Below, in pieces: positions 10,304 through 22,549 of a stretch of DNA of 64,000 bases. The translations under genes were made by a program, and so were the position numbers. Numbering within the stretch: position 1 is the first letter of the stretch; the number at the start of each line of letters is the position of its first letter. Where the stretch lies: contig JAAONU010000011.1 in assembly GCA_012932295.1 (NCBI GenBank), forward strand, positions 40,674,352-40,738,351, given 5' to 3'. The notes under the pieces were generated by a model. The model had not been told where the DNA came from and searched no databases. It saw only the letters and a list, made by a program, of their open reading frames with translations. The DNA comes from Cyclina sinensis (Eukaryota > Mollusca > Bivalvia > Venerida > Veneridae).

Positions 10304-12231
10304 TATTTAACGTCGGGAAGACTACAACAACAAACATAATCTCTCAACAGCTTTTGAGCCGACAACTAACATAAGCAATAAGGAAAAGCATATACATGTA
10401 TAAAAAGCTAGGGGGAAAAGGCACACACATTATACATCTAGCACAGATATTTGCATAGCACATAAAACCTATTTAAAGTCTGCTGATCTTGACTGTGTAA
10501 GTCTAAAAGCTGCTCTAAAAAGAAAACGAATAAAACCCTGACAGGAACAACACGAGGTGTAAACTTGAAAAAGAAAAAAAAAAAAGAGCATCAATCCAAA
10601 TCAAATTTGGATTGAACTGATCAGCAGCCTCCAGATAGTTGAAAAATAAAAGCAAGCACAAAACAAATTAAACTAAAATGACAAAGAGCATGACATAGTA
10701 AGACACGTGTAAATTATAATATGGTAAGAATGCATATGAAAAAAGGCATGACCCAGCAGCCGTCTAAAGGAAGCAAGCCCTTTTCTATACACATATAATG
10801 GTACAAACATCTAAGAAGTATCAGCAAAATAAATCACAGAATAGCAAACTAAAACACAAAGAAGCAAACTGAAATGCAGCAGAAAATTAAACAAAAGACA
10901 GGTAGAAAAATAAGAATTCCTACAAGCATGCACCACCTGCAACAGTCGAACTAAGTCAAACAAGCTAAGAATTTACATATATTGCCATTCCAATGTGACA
11001 TTAGAGTTCAACTTCAACTTATTACTGCCAAAAGTCAATACTGACTATACTAGGCAGGTGCGTGTCAGGAACATTAAAAATATAAAAGATAATAACAAAG
11101 AAAACAGGATTTAACTGAAGATCTTACTTAAACATTTATTTTAAATACTTAAAATCTATAAGACATGTTTAGTCCACTGATAAAACCTGGCACAGTTGGG
11201 GTAGCCTTAATCTCGGTCGGTAATTCGTTCCAGAGTCGTATAGTTCTTGGGAAGAATGAGTTCATGTGATGTTGTGTTTTTGATTGTGGGATGAGGAATT
11301 TGTTGTTTCTTGTGTTTGTAAGGTGATTGTGATCGACATTGACCTGTTTGTTTTTTATTTTTTGTAGCATGACCAGGCTGGCGTGGTTTCGCATTTGTTC
11401 TAAAGTTGACCATTTTAGTTCCTTGATCATGTTTGTTACACTGCTTGTATAATGGTAATCATTATGGGCGTACTTTGCAGCTGACCTCTGGACCATTTCT
11501 ATTCTGTGAATCAGATATTTCTGCCATGGATGCCATATGGTTGAGCAGTATTTAACCTGTGGTCTTACATATGTTTTGTATGCTGCTCCTTTGAGTTGTT
11601 TGTTTTGTGTTTTCACATTTCGTCTGATGAACCTTAAGCTGTTTTTTGCTTTGTTTGTGATATTGTTTATTTGGGATGACCAGTTTAGGTTACTACTTAT
11701 CGTAACTCATAAGTATTTTGCATTTTCTGTGGTTTTCAGTATAGTGTTATGTAGGGTGTAGGGAAAGATGACCGGTTTCTTTTTCCCGTGTATTCTGAGT
11801 ACTTCACACTTGTCAGGGTTGAATTCTATTGACCATTCTTTTTCCCATATTTCAAGGTTGTGCAAATCATTTTGTAAGGTTTGTGCAGATGCTTGTGATT
11901 TAATTGTTAAATAAACTATGGTGTCGTCGGCAAATAGACGCACCCGGCTCCTGACACTTCCTGGTAGGTCATTGATGTATGCGAGAAAGAGACATGGACC
12001 TAAGACCGATCCCTGCGGGACACCAGAAAGCACAGGGAGCCTGTCAGAGATCTTGTTTTCCACTAATACTTGTGATCTGTTTTTGAGAAAGTTTTGTATC
12101 CATGAACTGATATGTGGATGAACTCCCATGTGTTTCAGCTTGTGTATGAGTTTGTAGTGGTCTACTTTGTCAAAACGCTTTACTGAAGTCCATGACTATG
12201 ACATCAGTTTGTTGACATTGATCTAGTTTAT
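10304..12231 (-). mobile_element. Non-LTR retrotransposon (Jockey/CR1-like), 5'-truncated
   Basis: Reverse transcriptase of a LINE-type element, which copies its RNA into the genome at a nicked target. The domain reads VDHYKLIHKL, SWIQNFLKNRSQVLVEN, the VLSGVPQGSVLGPCLF motif, and the catalytic RLFADDTIVYL block, followed by the thumb and C-terminal region (QLKGAAYKTYVRPQVKYCST, IWHPWQ, TIRLWNELP). One in-frame TGA interrupts the frame at about 11705 (AKYL*VTI) and a one-base slip breaks FSKAFDKVDH near 12180. The protein ends at 11149; roughly 850 bp of 3' UTR and the pentanucleotide tail follow. It is truncated at 12231, where a second element begins. Confidence 0.85.
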
Positions 12232-13085
12232 AACTGGGCAAAATTTGTAGCCACTCGATATGACTCCGGCAGCGAGTTCCAGAGAGCAGGAGCTGCATGG
12301 ATGAATGGGTTCTTATCAGCTGTTGTTGTATTCACATGTAGAACCTGTATAATATTTGAGTAAAGAAAGTTATATTTGTTATTTTGTTTCTGCATCAAAT
12401 CAGATAGAACTGGTGGTGAAAGGGCATAAAAAATCTTAAAGGTTTCCAACGCCATATGGTTCTCATACGCCTTATATAGAAGAGTATGTAGTTTTGCCAT
12501 TGGTTGAAGATCATTATAAGAAGTATTATATTATTCATACACAAATCTGAGAGCCTTTTCTAGTATTTTTCCATTTTATGTCAATATGAGTATTGCTTTC
12601 GAAACAGAAATGCCAAGCAAGAGGGTAAAAATTGAAATTTGATAGAATAAAAGTATGAAAAGGTATTAATCTGTTAAGTTTACTGCCTATACGTTTTAGA
12701 TTATTCAACTGATGGGCTGAGTTTTACATAGATTTGCAATGTGATCATCAAATGTAAGTTTAACATCTATGTCTTTTCCATGTAACTTTACCACTTCTTC
12801 ACATGAGTTGCGAAGACGCTTGCTGGAATTACCCAAAGAAAAAACAGGAGATAATGATTTGATGTAAGTTTTCTTACCAATTGCAATTGACTGGAATTTA
12901 TCAGGATTTGCCTGCATACAGTTAAATCTAAACCACTCAATTAATATTTGACTTTCATTCTGCAATACATCAGTTAGTTTGTTAAAGTTTGGAGAATTAA
13001 AATACAGTGTGTTATCGTCTGCATAGCTGTATAATTTTCCCTTTTTTATGAAGAAGATGTCGTTAATAAACACATTAAAAAGAAG
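12232..13085 (-). mobile_element. Second non-LTR retrotransposon remnant
   Basis: A separate reverse-transcriptase fragment on the same strand. It contains MFINDIFF, the SYADDNTLYF catalytic block (YADD), WFRFNCMQANPDKFQ, a LNNLKRIGSKLNRLIPF thumb segment and a C-terminal FIHAAPALWNSLPESYR motif typical of LINE ORF2 ends. Frameshifts separate the blocks near 12500-12705. It lacks everything upstream of the YADD region, and its 3' part stops where the first element starts, so one copy landed in or beside the other. Confidence 0.8.
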
Positions 13086-13239
13086 ATCGGGGCAGAATTA
13101 GGTTGTTGTCCGAATATTCCCCGGCTTTAGCGGAACCCTTGTTTGAAAGCTGTATTAAGGTTGTAAAATGAAAAAAATGTTACATTGAAAGAAGTTGACA
13201 TTAGTTTATTTGCTTGCAGCTCAATTAAACCCAGCAAGT

Positions 13240-13325
13240 AAAAAGTGCACACAATACGGGACTCGACCCCAGGACACTGTCCTGAGCTTTACCGCCTGAG
13301 CTAGCCACTAGCTGTCGTGGTTCTT
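13240..13325 (-). repeat. tRNA-like SINE head
   Basis: Minus-strand A box GTGGCTAGCTCAGGCGGTAA and B-box-like GGGGTCGAGTCCCG at tRNA spacing. No matching body is obvious, and the arms do not fold into a full tRNA. Confidence 0.5.
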
Positions 13326-13330
13326 CCAAA

Positions 13331-15399
13331 CGTCGCCACCGATATAGTCATCATAACGTGATGTGTACGTCAGCAGTAATTATTAGGGGAAGTAACCGTT
13401 GCGTGAGGGAGAATAGAGTTACATTTTACGTATTGTTAGCCGGCACGGGTCAGGGATGCATGACCTCATCTGCATATCATTTCCGGTGAATTCATGAATG
13501 AAAATGCCAAAGGGTTACTTGTAAATGAAGTTCTGTCTGTTGGTCCTACAGTGGCTTTAGGAAGGTTCGACGGCACCAGGTAATTACTATTAAATTATGG
13601 TTTTTTTTTCATGAAAATGATTAGGAGACAGATTTAATAGATTTTGCTGAAAATATACAAATATAGATCTAATAAAAACAGAACAAGTCATGGGAAATTC
13701 CGTCCATTCAACCCGTGGGAATTTTTGGTTGAATGAAGATTGTGCTTGTTCAAAGAGAAATTAGCATCATGCACGCCATTAATTAAAGATTCAGGTTTTA
13801 GCTTCTACAATAAGACCAGTTTGGCATGGCTTAATAAAACTGTTACCAATGTGTCAACTCAGCACTATTTATTGTGAAACTCGGATGCTTGGAGTCTGGC
13901 CCATCCCAGATCCACACCCTAATCTAGTGGGTATTTCCAAAACATTATATTAGCAAAAACAATATCAGGAAGAAACGTACAGATTATGTCTAGCAGTTCT
14001 GTCTGCAGTAGATAGAGATGTATTGATTCTTGGAAATAATCAAGGGAGTGGCTTAGCTTTCCTTGACAAGAACATGAGTAATCTTAAGTCTAGTTGTCAG
14101 TCAGTTCTAAATTTCAGGAAGTCGGATTCAAATTATTGATATTTTTTATGGGTAAAATAAAAAAGAAATTTGTATATTCACGGAAAACAAACAAATTTTC
14201 TGTTTATTATATCAGTTCAATTTACAATCACATAAAATGAAAATATAAATAATAAAAAACTTTTTTTTTCTTATAACAGAAAGGTAACTTGTAAAAAAGT
14301 AAGAACATTTTGTATTTTTTAAAACATAAAAGTTCAAAAAAAAAAGAAAAAAAGGGTATTTAAAAAGAAGTTCTGGCAATTTTAATGTGAATGATATACA
14401 TATACATGTAATACAAGTAGAATCTTTATCAGTCACAGTAGAGTGATATGGAGTATATATCACTGATAGAACACAGACTCAGTACATTGTATTTCACTTG
14501 TTAGCATAAAATGATTTGATGTAAATTGTCATTTCATATTCAAAACATTTAAATTATATTTTATAGTAAGATCAAATTTAATATTAGTTTCCAGTATTAC
14601 TGTATTTAGAATCAGAACTTAAATTCTGTTTGAGGTTATCATCAAATCATCAGTCAAAATGTTAGTTGATTCACATGTATGTTCTTTGCTGCACTGTCTT
14701 TTTGTGCTGAAAAAAGTAGACAAATGAAAAAATACATCAGCAAACACTCTTAGTACATTTACAAAATGAAAACTTGAAAATCATGTAGGTGGTGAAAAAT
14801 CCTCCAGTAATACATCAGGGCATTAATTCAGTTAAGGCCCCGAATACATGTAGCAATAACTAAATAAAGTTAGTTACTGCCACAGTAGTCTCTGCTGATA
14901 ATCATAGGCATACAAAATCTGCAACCATGAAGGTATTGCTATAACTTATGACAATAGTCCTGAATGAATTTTGAAAACCTCATTGAGTAAGTTTGAAAAA
15001 GGTAGTGGTGTTTTTTATGTAGAGAAGTGTAAAAAAAAAAACATCTTTCATTGAATTACATCATTCTGGCCTATTATAAGCATTTCTACTAAAGGCATTA
15101 TATAATTATGCGGGCACGCATGATATAATACCGGTATATAATTATTATTCACAGGAGTTTCCTTTACATCACTAGAACGAATTACACGTCATTTATATAT
15201 TGCCCTGATTGGGAGAGCTTTTGCACAATATATGTGCAGACTGTAAAATTATTTCAAGTTTGATTAATTTTTTGAAGAAGGTTGTTTAGATTCTGAAGTT
15301 TACTATCAGCCATCTGGCTGTTTTCGATTGATGGAGCTTAATACAGTATGAAAGAAATGTTCTTAGCTTTTAGTAGATAAATGTCTTTTGCTGTTTCAG
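13331..15399 (+). other. Probable 5' region and intron of the SOCS gene
   Basis: The stretch 13340-13600 is less AT-rich than its surroundings and ends with a good donor-like CACCAG|GTAATT at about 13581, so a 5' untranslated exon of the SOCS gene could lie here; this is inference only. From 13600 to 15399 I see no coding exon; the reading frame at 14212-14463 is low-complexity AT. Confidence 0.3.
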
Positions 15400-15422
15400 G
15401 AGGAGTGGACATTGCAACAACT

Positions 15423-18043
15423 ATGTCTAAACTTTTAGGAAATAAACAGAACAACAAAATGGAGAAAGACAGGCCAAGATTTTCACCCCGACATCGAATG
15501 CATAGGTCATCTGTTAGACCATTTTTCTGTTGTGGAAGCCAGATTTCTTTAAACAGCATCGCTGGTAAGTATGTGGGGAAAAAATCCTGACAGATCATTA
15601 TTGACATCATGGGGTCAAATATTTTACATAGACTGAAATTGAGCAAACCTTAAAACATCTTCTGAACTGTTAGAGTGAGACTTTTGAAATTTTGTAGGTA
15701 GCAATGTCTGTTGAACCTTTACCAAGTTTGTCTTACAAATTGCCTTAGGAGTCACTACTTGCACTGCTAAGTTTGGGGTGGGGGTTACATGTTTTGTATA
15801 GAAGTACATAACAAACCCTTTTAAGTAGGGAGAAACTGGAAAGTTTTGAAACCCAGAGTTTAAAATTTTTACATGAAACTTTGTCTTGTGGACCGGTTTG
15901 AAGATACTTCAAGCTTTTCCTTTGAGATCATAACTGGCTTTGCGTAGGAGAGTCAAATCTTTAACATCTATAGTCTTAAATTAAGTAATAACTTAAAAGA
16001 AATTATAAGGAACCCTAGTGCCTGGATCACAAGTTTTTACAGGGCATTGTATAGGTAACTTGTGAAAAAAATTTACTTTTCCATAAATGAAATAGACTTA
16101 CCGTAAGCTTTGATATTTGTCATGTGTAAATGTCTCATTGATTCTTTAATGTTCTTTTATGCACTTGTCATTTTGAGCAGCCTTACCATTAGAAAATGAA
16201 AAAAAAGAAACTTATGAATTGAATGAATTTAATGATTCTAGATTTATATGCTCCCGGGCATATAGTAATTGAACATCAGAAATTTTCCAGTCACACAACT
16301 TGGAAAATGGGGAAAACAAAATCTACACAAAAGCCAAACTACAAATGTAGGAATGTTGAATAATTAACAAATGAACAAGAAATAATGACACACATTGTTT
16401 TTACTTTTATAACATCGGTTCCCTGTTTCTGGGCTTTAAATAGCTCATTTATTCAGAATGGAGGAACAGTTTTGTCATTAGGACTTTCTTGACAGCATTC
16501 TGGGAAAAAATAGAATTTCTAATGATTGGGAATGGGTCCATTAACTAGACTTGTCTAAAGAAAAAAAAAACACTGTACATTTATTCTGTATGGCTCTTGC
16601 ATGTTTAGCTTTGAAGAGATGTTTAGTCATGATTTAATGTTACATTTTACAGAAACAAAAGACATGCCATCAGCATCCATTGAAAAGAATATAGATGATG
16701 ATTATGAAGATCTGACAGATTCTGATGATCTGCAGGAAGAAAAAGAATCTGGGGGTACAGTTATTGGTCACTCAAGCGTCAGGTCAGAGAAAGCTGCACA
16801 TAGGTCATCACGTCCCCAGAATACCAAGAGGAAGAAGGGAACAGCCACGTTTGACAAGTCTAGCACTCGAAAAAAGTTCTGGTCTGTCAAGTTACGCAGT
16901 AAGCTTCCATTGGCAAAGCAGTCACATTGTGTGTCGGAATCAGAATTGAGTGTGCCATTAAATGCTAATGAGGGCTGTATTTGTACATCATACAGGCATT
17001 CAGTTTCGGGGGTAGAAGGTGGGCTTAGGTCATTACAGGGTGAAAACATAGGAATTCCTGTGTCTGCCATGGCACATTTACAGCTGGATTCCACAAACAG
17101 CAGTGTGACTGGATCGTTGCCCACTGACACAAACAGAAGAGTAGGTCGCCGTATTGTAAGAATGAATGCTCCTCTTCCATTTGTGAATCTTAATGCCCTG
17201 TATCCCATTAATGACATTGATGAACAGTTAATTGCCCAGAGGAGATTTGAAATGGAGCATGGGATTGAAGTAAGAGATAACACCAATACGGTATGGGTAC
17301 ACAAATCAGAGCAAGACAACAGCAGTGTTGAGGGTAGACGACCCAGTGTTGTTGGTCAGTATCCTTCTTATGATGCAATGGGACTTTTGTCGTCAGAAGC
17401 CGAAACTCTAGTCAGCTCATCATTAGGAGTTAATATAGAAACCCAAGGACTCACTTGCTCTACACTTAGTCTCAATTCCAATCCCTGGTTGCCTAACATC
17501 CCACGACCACCAGGAGGTGTTCATACACAAGTTGACTACAAGCATCACCTTGTACCGGACCTAGAAAAGATCATCAATTCCAGCTTTTACTGGGGCGTCA
17601 TGGACCGCTATCAGGCAGAAAAATTGATAGAAAATAAAGCAGAAGGAACATTCCTTTTACGTGACAGTGCACAAGATGAGTTCTTGTTCTCTGTCAGTTT
17701 TCGTAGATATGGTAGGTCTCTCCATGCAAGGATAGAGCAGTGGAATCACAAGTTCAGTTTCGATTCACGTGACCCTGGGGTTTTTGCAGCGGACTCCGTT
17801 TGTGGGTTAATTGAACATTACAAGGATCCAAGCAGTTGTATGTTCTTTGAGCCAATGCTTACTCTACCATTGCATCGCAACTTCCCTTTCTCTCTCCAAC
17901 ACATTACACGTGCCACCATATGTAGTCACATAACTTATGACGGCATTACCCAGCTTCCCTTGCCCTTGAGTTTGAAAGAATACCTTCGATTCTATCACTA
18001 TAAGCAAAAAGTTCGTGTTCGCAGATTTGACAATGTAGAGTAA
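15423..18043 (+). CDS. SOCS5: Suppressor of cytokine signalling, SOCS4/SOCS5 type
   Basis: SOCS proteins bind phosphotyrosines through an SH2 domain and recruit an elongin-cullin ubiquitin ligase through a SOCS box, damping JAK-STAT and EGF-receptor signals. CDS join(15423..15564,16653..18043), 510 residues. Exon 1 follows a CTGTTTCAG acceptor (exon from 15400), starts at MSKLLGNKQ and ends at GCTG|GTAAGT; the intron is phase 1. Exon 2 follows TTACATTTTACAG. The methionine at 16601 is intronic and not the start. The first 330 or so residues are polar and poorly conserved. Then come [17 protein letters not shown], the SH2 domain (about 358-455; [34 protein letters not shown] with the phosphotyrosine-binding Arg, [32 protein letters not shown]) and the SOCS box (about 470-510, ending [16 protein letters not shown]). 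These strings are close to vertebrate SOCS5/SOCS4; the choice of 5 over 4 is weak. Confidence 0.95.
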
Positions 18044-19955
18044 AGTGAAAAACAATCGAGGCTTTCCCTTCCAGTGTGCAATGTCAACAAAAGGAGTTGT
18101 AAAACAATTTTAAAGTTTTGAGACTAGTGTGTTTTTCAACAAATATTTCCAGATCTTGATCTTTCATAAATTGGTATATAATTCCTCAGATGTAGGAGAT
18201 ACCTTAAATGCTTTTTACGTTGTAATGTGTAGCATTCATGATATTCGTTAGCAAATTAATTTGTACCTGTTAACTGTTTTTCGCCAGGGTATTATGCGTT
18301 ATTTGTTGTTTCATTACCATATTTTAAAAAAATGCAAATGTTGAAACTCAGTATGTGGAATTGATTTTGAAATTTGAGAAGAAGCAGATGCCTAATTTTG
18401 TGTGGCCTATATTTATTTCTGTTGTCATGTATTGAATAGAAGATACTTGTACCTGTTTCAGAACACAATTCAGTTAAAGTGTTATTTATTTATTGAGAAA
18501 AATAGTCTTCAAACTTGAACATACAAGGACAGTTATAATACTTTGATGCAAACGACATGTAGAGTTACTTCCCCTGTCATCAGTTACCTAATGCCACTGC
18601 CAACACAAGTTTGTTCTGAGCAAAGAAGTATAACTTGTATAAACCAATTTTGAATGGAGTGCTTTGTTAAGTCTATATAACTTGAAATTATATTTGTTAA
18701 AAAATGACTGAGATGCATTATAGCAAGATAATTGCTTAAAACACAGTGAGTGAAGATCGTGTAACTTGGAGTAACAAAATTTCTCGGAGAGTTATAAAAC
18801 AAATACACCTTCCATTGTAGATGTAAATTTAATTTTCGACTTGGTTAATTTATAAAAAAAAATTGACCTTTGTAAAAAAACAAAAAAAAAACCCTTGTGA
18901 TTTGTCTGTTCATTTTGTTCAATCAGTCCAAGAGGGCACACCACATGCTTGCCCTTATTTGCATAGTTATAAGTTCAAGCTCAATGAAAAGGTTTTGCAT
19001 TGAATTGTTTTCATTACTTGTACATAGGCCCCTTTTATTGTTGGATTATGTTGTGTATTTTTAATGGTTCTGGTGCTATTTTCAATGTTTACATTTTGGT
19101 TCAATATATTTTATGTGAGGTTTACAATTATACTGTTTAAGCTTATACTTGTTTTAAAGCATATATAGACAGCAGGTGTATTTGGAAGCTTTAGTGTTAC
19201 CAACTCAATACAGAGCAGTTACTTGTTCTGTGCACAGTTTGTAATTGGTATATTGTCTATGGTGGCCAAAGATTATCACAAGGTACATAAATATATATTC
19301 ATTTGGTATCACTATTCAAACTGATCCTGGTTCTCGTTTGAAAGTGAATTCAGTTGCAGTTATATAGCCTTTTTATTTTGCTTGCTCTGATTGTTTTTAC
19401 TTTTGCGACCAATGCAGACCAGTCCATACCATGTGATCTTGGTGTGTACTGTTCGCTATTCGGTTTTCAAGTAATTCCCCTATACTATACTGATAAATAT
19501 GCTTACAAGTAGAAATGGTCTTGTCAGGGTAAGGGTTAAACACACAGATGTCCTCGATGATTGAGCATTGTCTCATCTTTTTCCTTTGTTTAATTATCGT
19601 AACTAGGAGAGAGGCTACAAGAATTTCTAGGCTTCCAAAGAGGGTCACAAAGCAAGATAAAATTTTTGTTCAGCATTAAATGTTTTGTTTTTTACTGTTA
19701 AGCTTTCATTTAAAGAAAAGATAGTTGTGCTAATGAGTTCAGTATTACTTCCTGAACCCATTATGTCTCAAAAGCACATGGTACTTCTTAACACGAATGT
19801 TTAATTTTATGTTTGTTTTTAGTTACATGTATTTATTTTGCCTTTTTTGACTTACACAAGATCAAATGACTTGTTAAGGTGCAATTGAAGACTGTATATT
19901 TATTTCCGACAGTTTCTTTGTTTTATTTTATTATCTTGTGAAAGACACAATAAAG
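18044..19955 (+). promoter_or_regulatory. SOCS gene 3' UTR with AU-rich element and poly(A) signal
   Basis: No coding potential follows the stop. An AU-rich element core, TTATTTATTTATT (18482-18494), fits rapid mRNA turnover as known for cytokine-pathway transcripts. The first well-placed AATAAA is at 19949-19954, followed by a GT-rich stretch, giving a 3' UTR of about 1.9 kb. The end is inferred; earlier variant signals cannot be excluded. Confidence 0.45.
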
Positions 19956-19994
19956 GTTCTTGTCTTTGCTGTCTTATTTCTACATTTACATTCC

Positions 19995-21960
19995 ATGTTT
20001 ATTATACCCCCTTTCAAAGAAAGGTCAGTCATTCCGTCTGATAGACCTTGTCTCATCAATAACTGAAGTACCATTTGGCCCACAGACTTCAAACTTCCTA
20101 GCATGGTTGCTCTTATTGAGTAGAAGACCAAAATTGTTTATTGGATTGGTAGGTGAAAGGTCAAGGTCACTATCATCTTGAATTTGAAAACCATGCAAGC
20201 TCAATACTAGTAACTGGTATACCATTTGACCCACAACCTTCAAACTTAATAGCATGTTTGCTTTTTTAGGTAGAAGACCCCTATTTTTTTTTGGATCAGA
20301 CAGTGAAAGGTCAAGGTCACCTTGAATTTGAAAACCATGTCCGCTCAGTAACTTAAGTACCATTTGACCCACTGCCTTCAAGTTCAAAGGATGGTTGCCC
20401 TTTTTGAGTAGAAGATCCCTATTGATTTTGGGACTAGTTGGTCAAAGGTCAAGGTCACAATCACCAATCAATAACCAGAGGATGCTTTGTCCTACAGTCC
20501 TCAGATTTGGTGGGGATGTTGGTCATAACCGGTAGATGATTACTGATTTTGAGGTCAAAGTCACTGTGGCTTTGACCAAAGACGGCTTGTCCAACCAATT
20601 ACTAGAGAATGCTTTGGCTTACAGTCCTCACACTAGGTTGGGAGGTTGGTCATGACCTGTGGATTATCCTATTGAATTTGAGGTCTGTAGGTCAAGGTCA
20701 CTGATACCTTGACAACAAAAAGCTTTTCTGATCAATAACTAAAGAATGCTTTGGCCTACAGTCCTCAGATTTGGTGTGGAGGAAGGTCATGAACGGTAGA
20801 TGATGTAGACAGTAGATGATCCCATTTGATTTTGAGGTCAGTAGGTCAAGGTTACCTTGCCCACAGAAAGCTTGTCCAATCAATAACTAGAGAACACTTT
20901 GGCCTAGTCCTCAGATTTCGTGTGGAGGTTGATCATGACCAGTAGATCCCCGCTATTAATTTTGAGGACAGTAAATCAAAGGTCAAGGTCACTGTGACCT
21001 TCACAAAAAAGCTGGTCTACAGTCTTCAGATTTAGTAGTGTGGTTGATCATGTCCTGTAGATGAACCTGATTATTTCGAGGTCAGTAGGTCCAAGGTCAA
21101 GGTTGTATTTAGAAATCCATATTACATGAATAATTGGTTGCCATTAGTGGGGGCATACATGTTTCACATCTTGTTTTATACTGCTTTAAGGACTCGAACA
21201 GTTCTTATGTATAAAATTCCAAATGAATCAAGCTGGGTTTTATGCCCCCCCCCCCCTCCTCACTTTCAAAGAGGCGGATGTATATTGCTTTGCTTCTGTC
21301 TGTAGGTAGACAAAGTGGTTTACAATCAATAACTTCAGAATGCACTAGCTCAAAGGTCAAGCTCAAGGTGACATTGAACAGCAAAACCGTTCCCTGTCAG
21401 TGAAAATGGGTTGGTCATGACCAGTAGATGAGTGCTATTGTTTTTTGGGTCACCAGGTCAAAGGTCACTGCCACTTTGACATTGCACAGCAAAATGGTGT
21501 CCAATCAATAACGGGGAATTTTTGGGCCTAGACTTCTCAGTCTTGATAGACCAGAAGGTCATATTCAGTAGATGACCCTTATTGATTTTTGGGTCAAAGG
21601 TCAATGTCACTGTTACATTGAACAGCAAAATGGTTCCTGATCATTATCTGGAGAATGCTTGGGCCAAGGTTCCTCAGACTTGGTAGGCATTTTGTTCATG
21701 ACCAACAGATGACCTTATTTTTTTGGAGTATATCTACAGTACAATATGACAAGGTTGAAGGAAGAGGCCACAGTGACCTAGAATACCAAAATGATTTTGG
21801 ATCAATAGAGAATGCGTGTGCCTAGCCCATTTAAATTTGATTTGCAAGTAGGTGATGACCAGTACAAACCTATTTTTTTGGCTTTTTGTCCAGGAACACA
21901 CCTCCTGAGTCACAGTCTGCCCTTCATTCATAACATAGCCATCACTGGTTAACTACCATT
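19995..21960. repeat. GACCTTGACC/AAGGTCAAGGTCA repeat array
   Basis: Diverged units of roughly 120-150 bp contain GGTCAAAGGTCAAGGTCAC and phrases such as CAATAACTAGAGAATGCTTTGGCC and GACCAGTAGATGA. The array opens with a hairpin-forming CCTTTCAAAGAAAGG (about 20013) after TTATACCCC. A second block starts at about 21240 (TATGCCCCCC) with its own CACTTTCAAAGAGG. The extended half-site TCAAGGTCA occurs for example at 20161, 20311, 20449 and 20692. No protein is encoded. Confidence 0.75.
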
Positions 21961-22541
21961 AGCAACAAAGTGCTTCTGAGGGAGGCTCAGGAGGGGGAAA
22001 GTGAATATGTTTTACAGACATCTCTGGTTTAGGCAAGCACTACAATAAAAAGGTTCTTGTTAGTCAAGGGGTCTTCATTTCAATTAAGTTATTAAGTTAA
22101 ATACCAGTACAAGACCTCTGTAAGACCTGGTCAACTGCTTGGCAGAAGGGCAAGAATTCATCTGCCTAATTCAGTGACAGGTTTAGAACTTCTGAAAGCT
22201 CCTGGACTTCAACAGCAGAGGCAGCCATTCTTCTATGGTTATCTGATTTGAATTAAGCCAAGACGGACAATGTTACATCTACAGTATTATAAGTTGCAGG
22301 ACTGCAGGTCACGGAGCAAGGGGTTTGTACAAGATGAATATTCAGTTTTAAAAAACTGCAAGGCCAATGACTTTTGTCTGAATGAATATTGGAACTCCAT
22401 GTACACTACTACACAAACTGATAAAAATTAATACTCTTTCAGGATCACTTTTGAACATGTGTCACTATGCACTGAAACAACAAGAAGTGAATCAAATATA
22501 GAAGTGGTCTAAATATAAGACAAAATATAGATAACACATCT
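21961..22541. other. Non-coding, between repeat array and TSNAX 3' end
   Basis: No gene, RNA or repeat recognised. Confidence 0.4.
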
Positions 22542-22547
22542 TTTATT
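22542..22547 (-). terminator. Poly(A) signal of TSNAX
   Basis: AATAAA on the minus strand starts three bases after the TAG stop, implying a 3' UTR of only about 20-40 nt. Confidence 0.6.
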
Positions 22548-22549
22548 AA

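Noticed and set aside
16768..17319. 183-codon frame on the minus strand
   Set aside because: Lies entirely opposite the SOCS coding exon and is a shadow of it.
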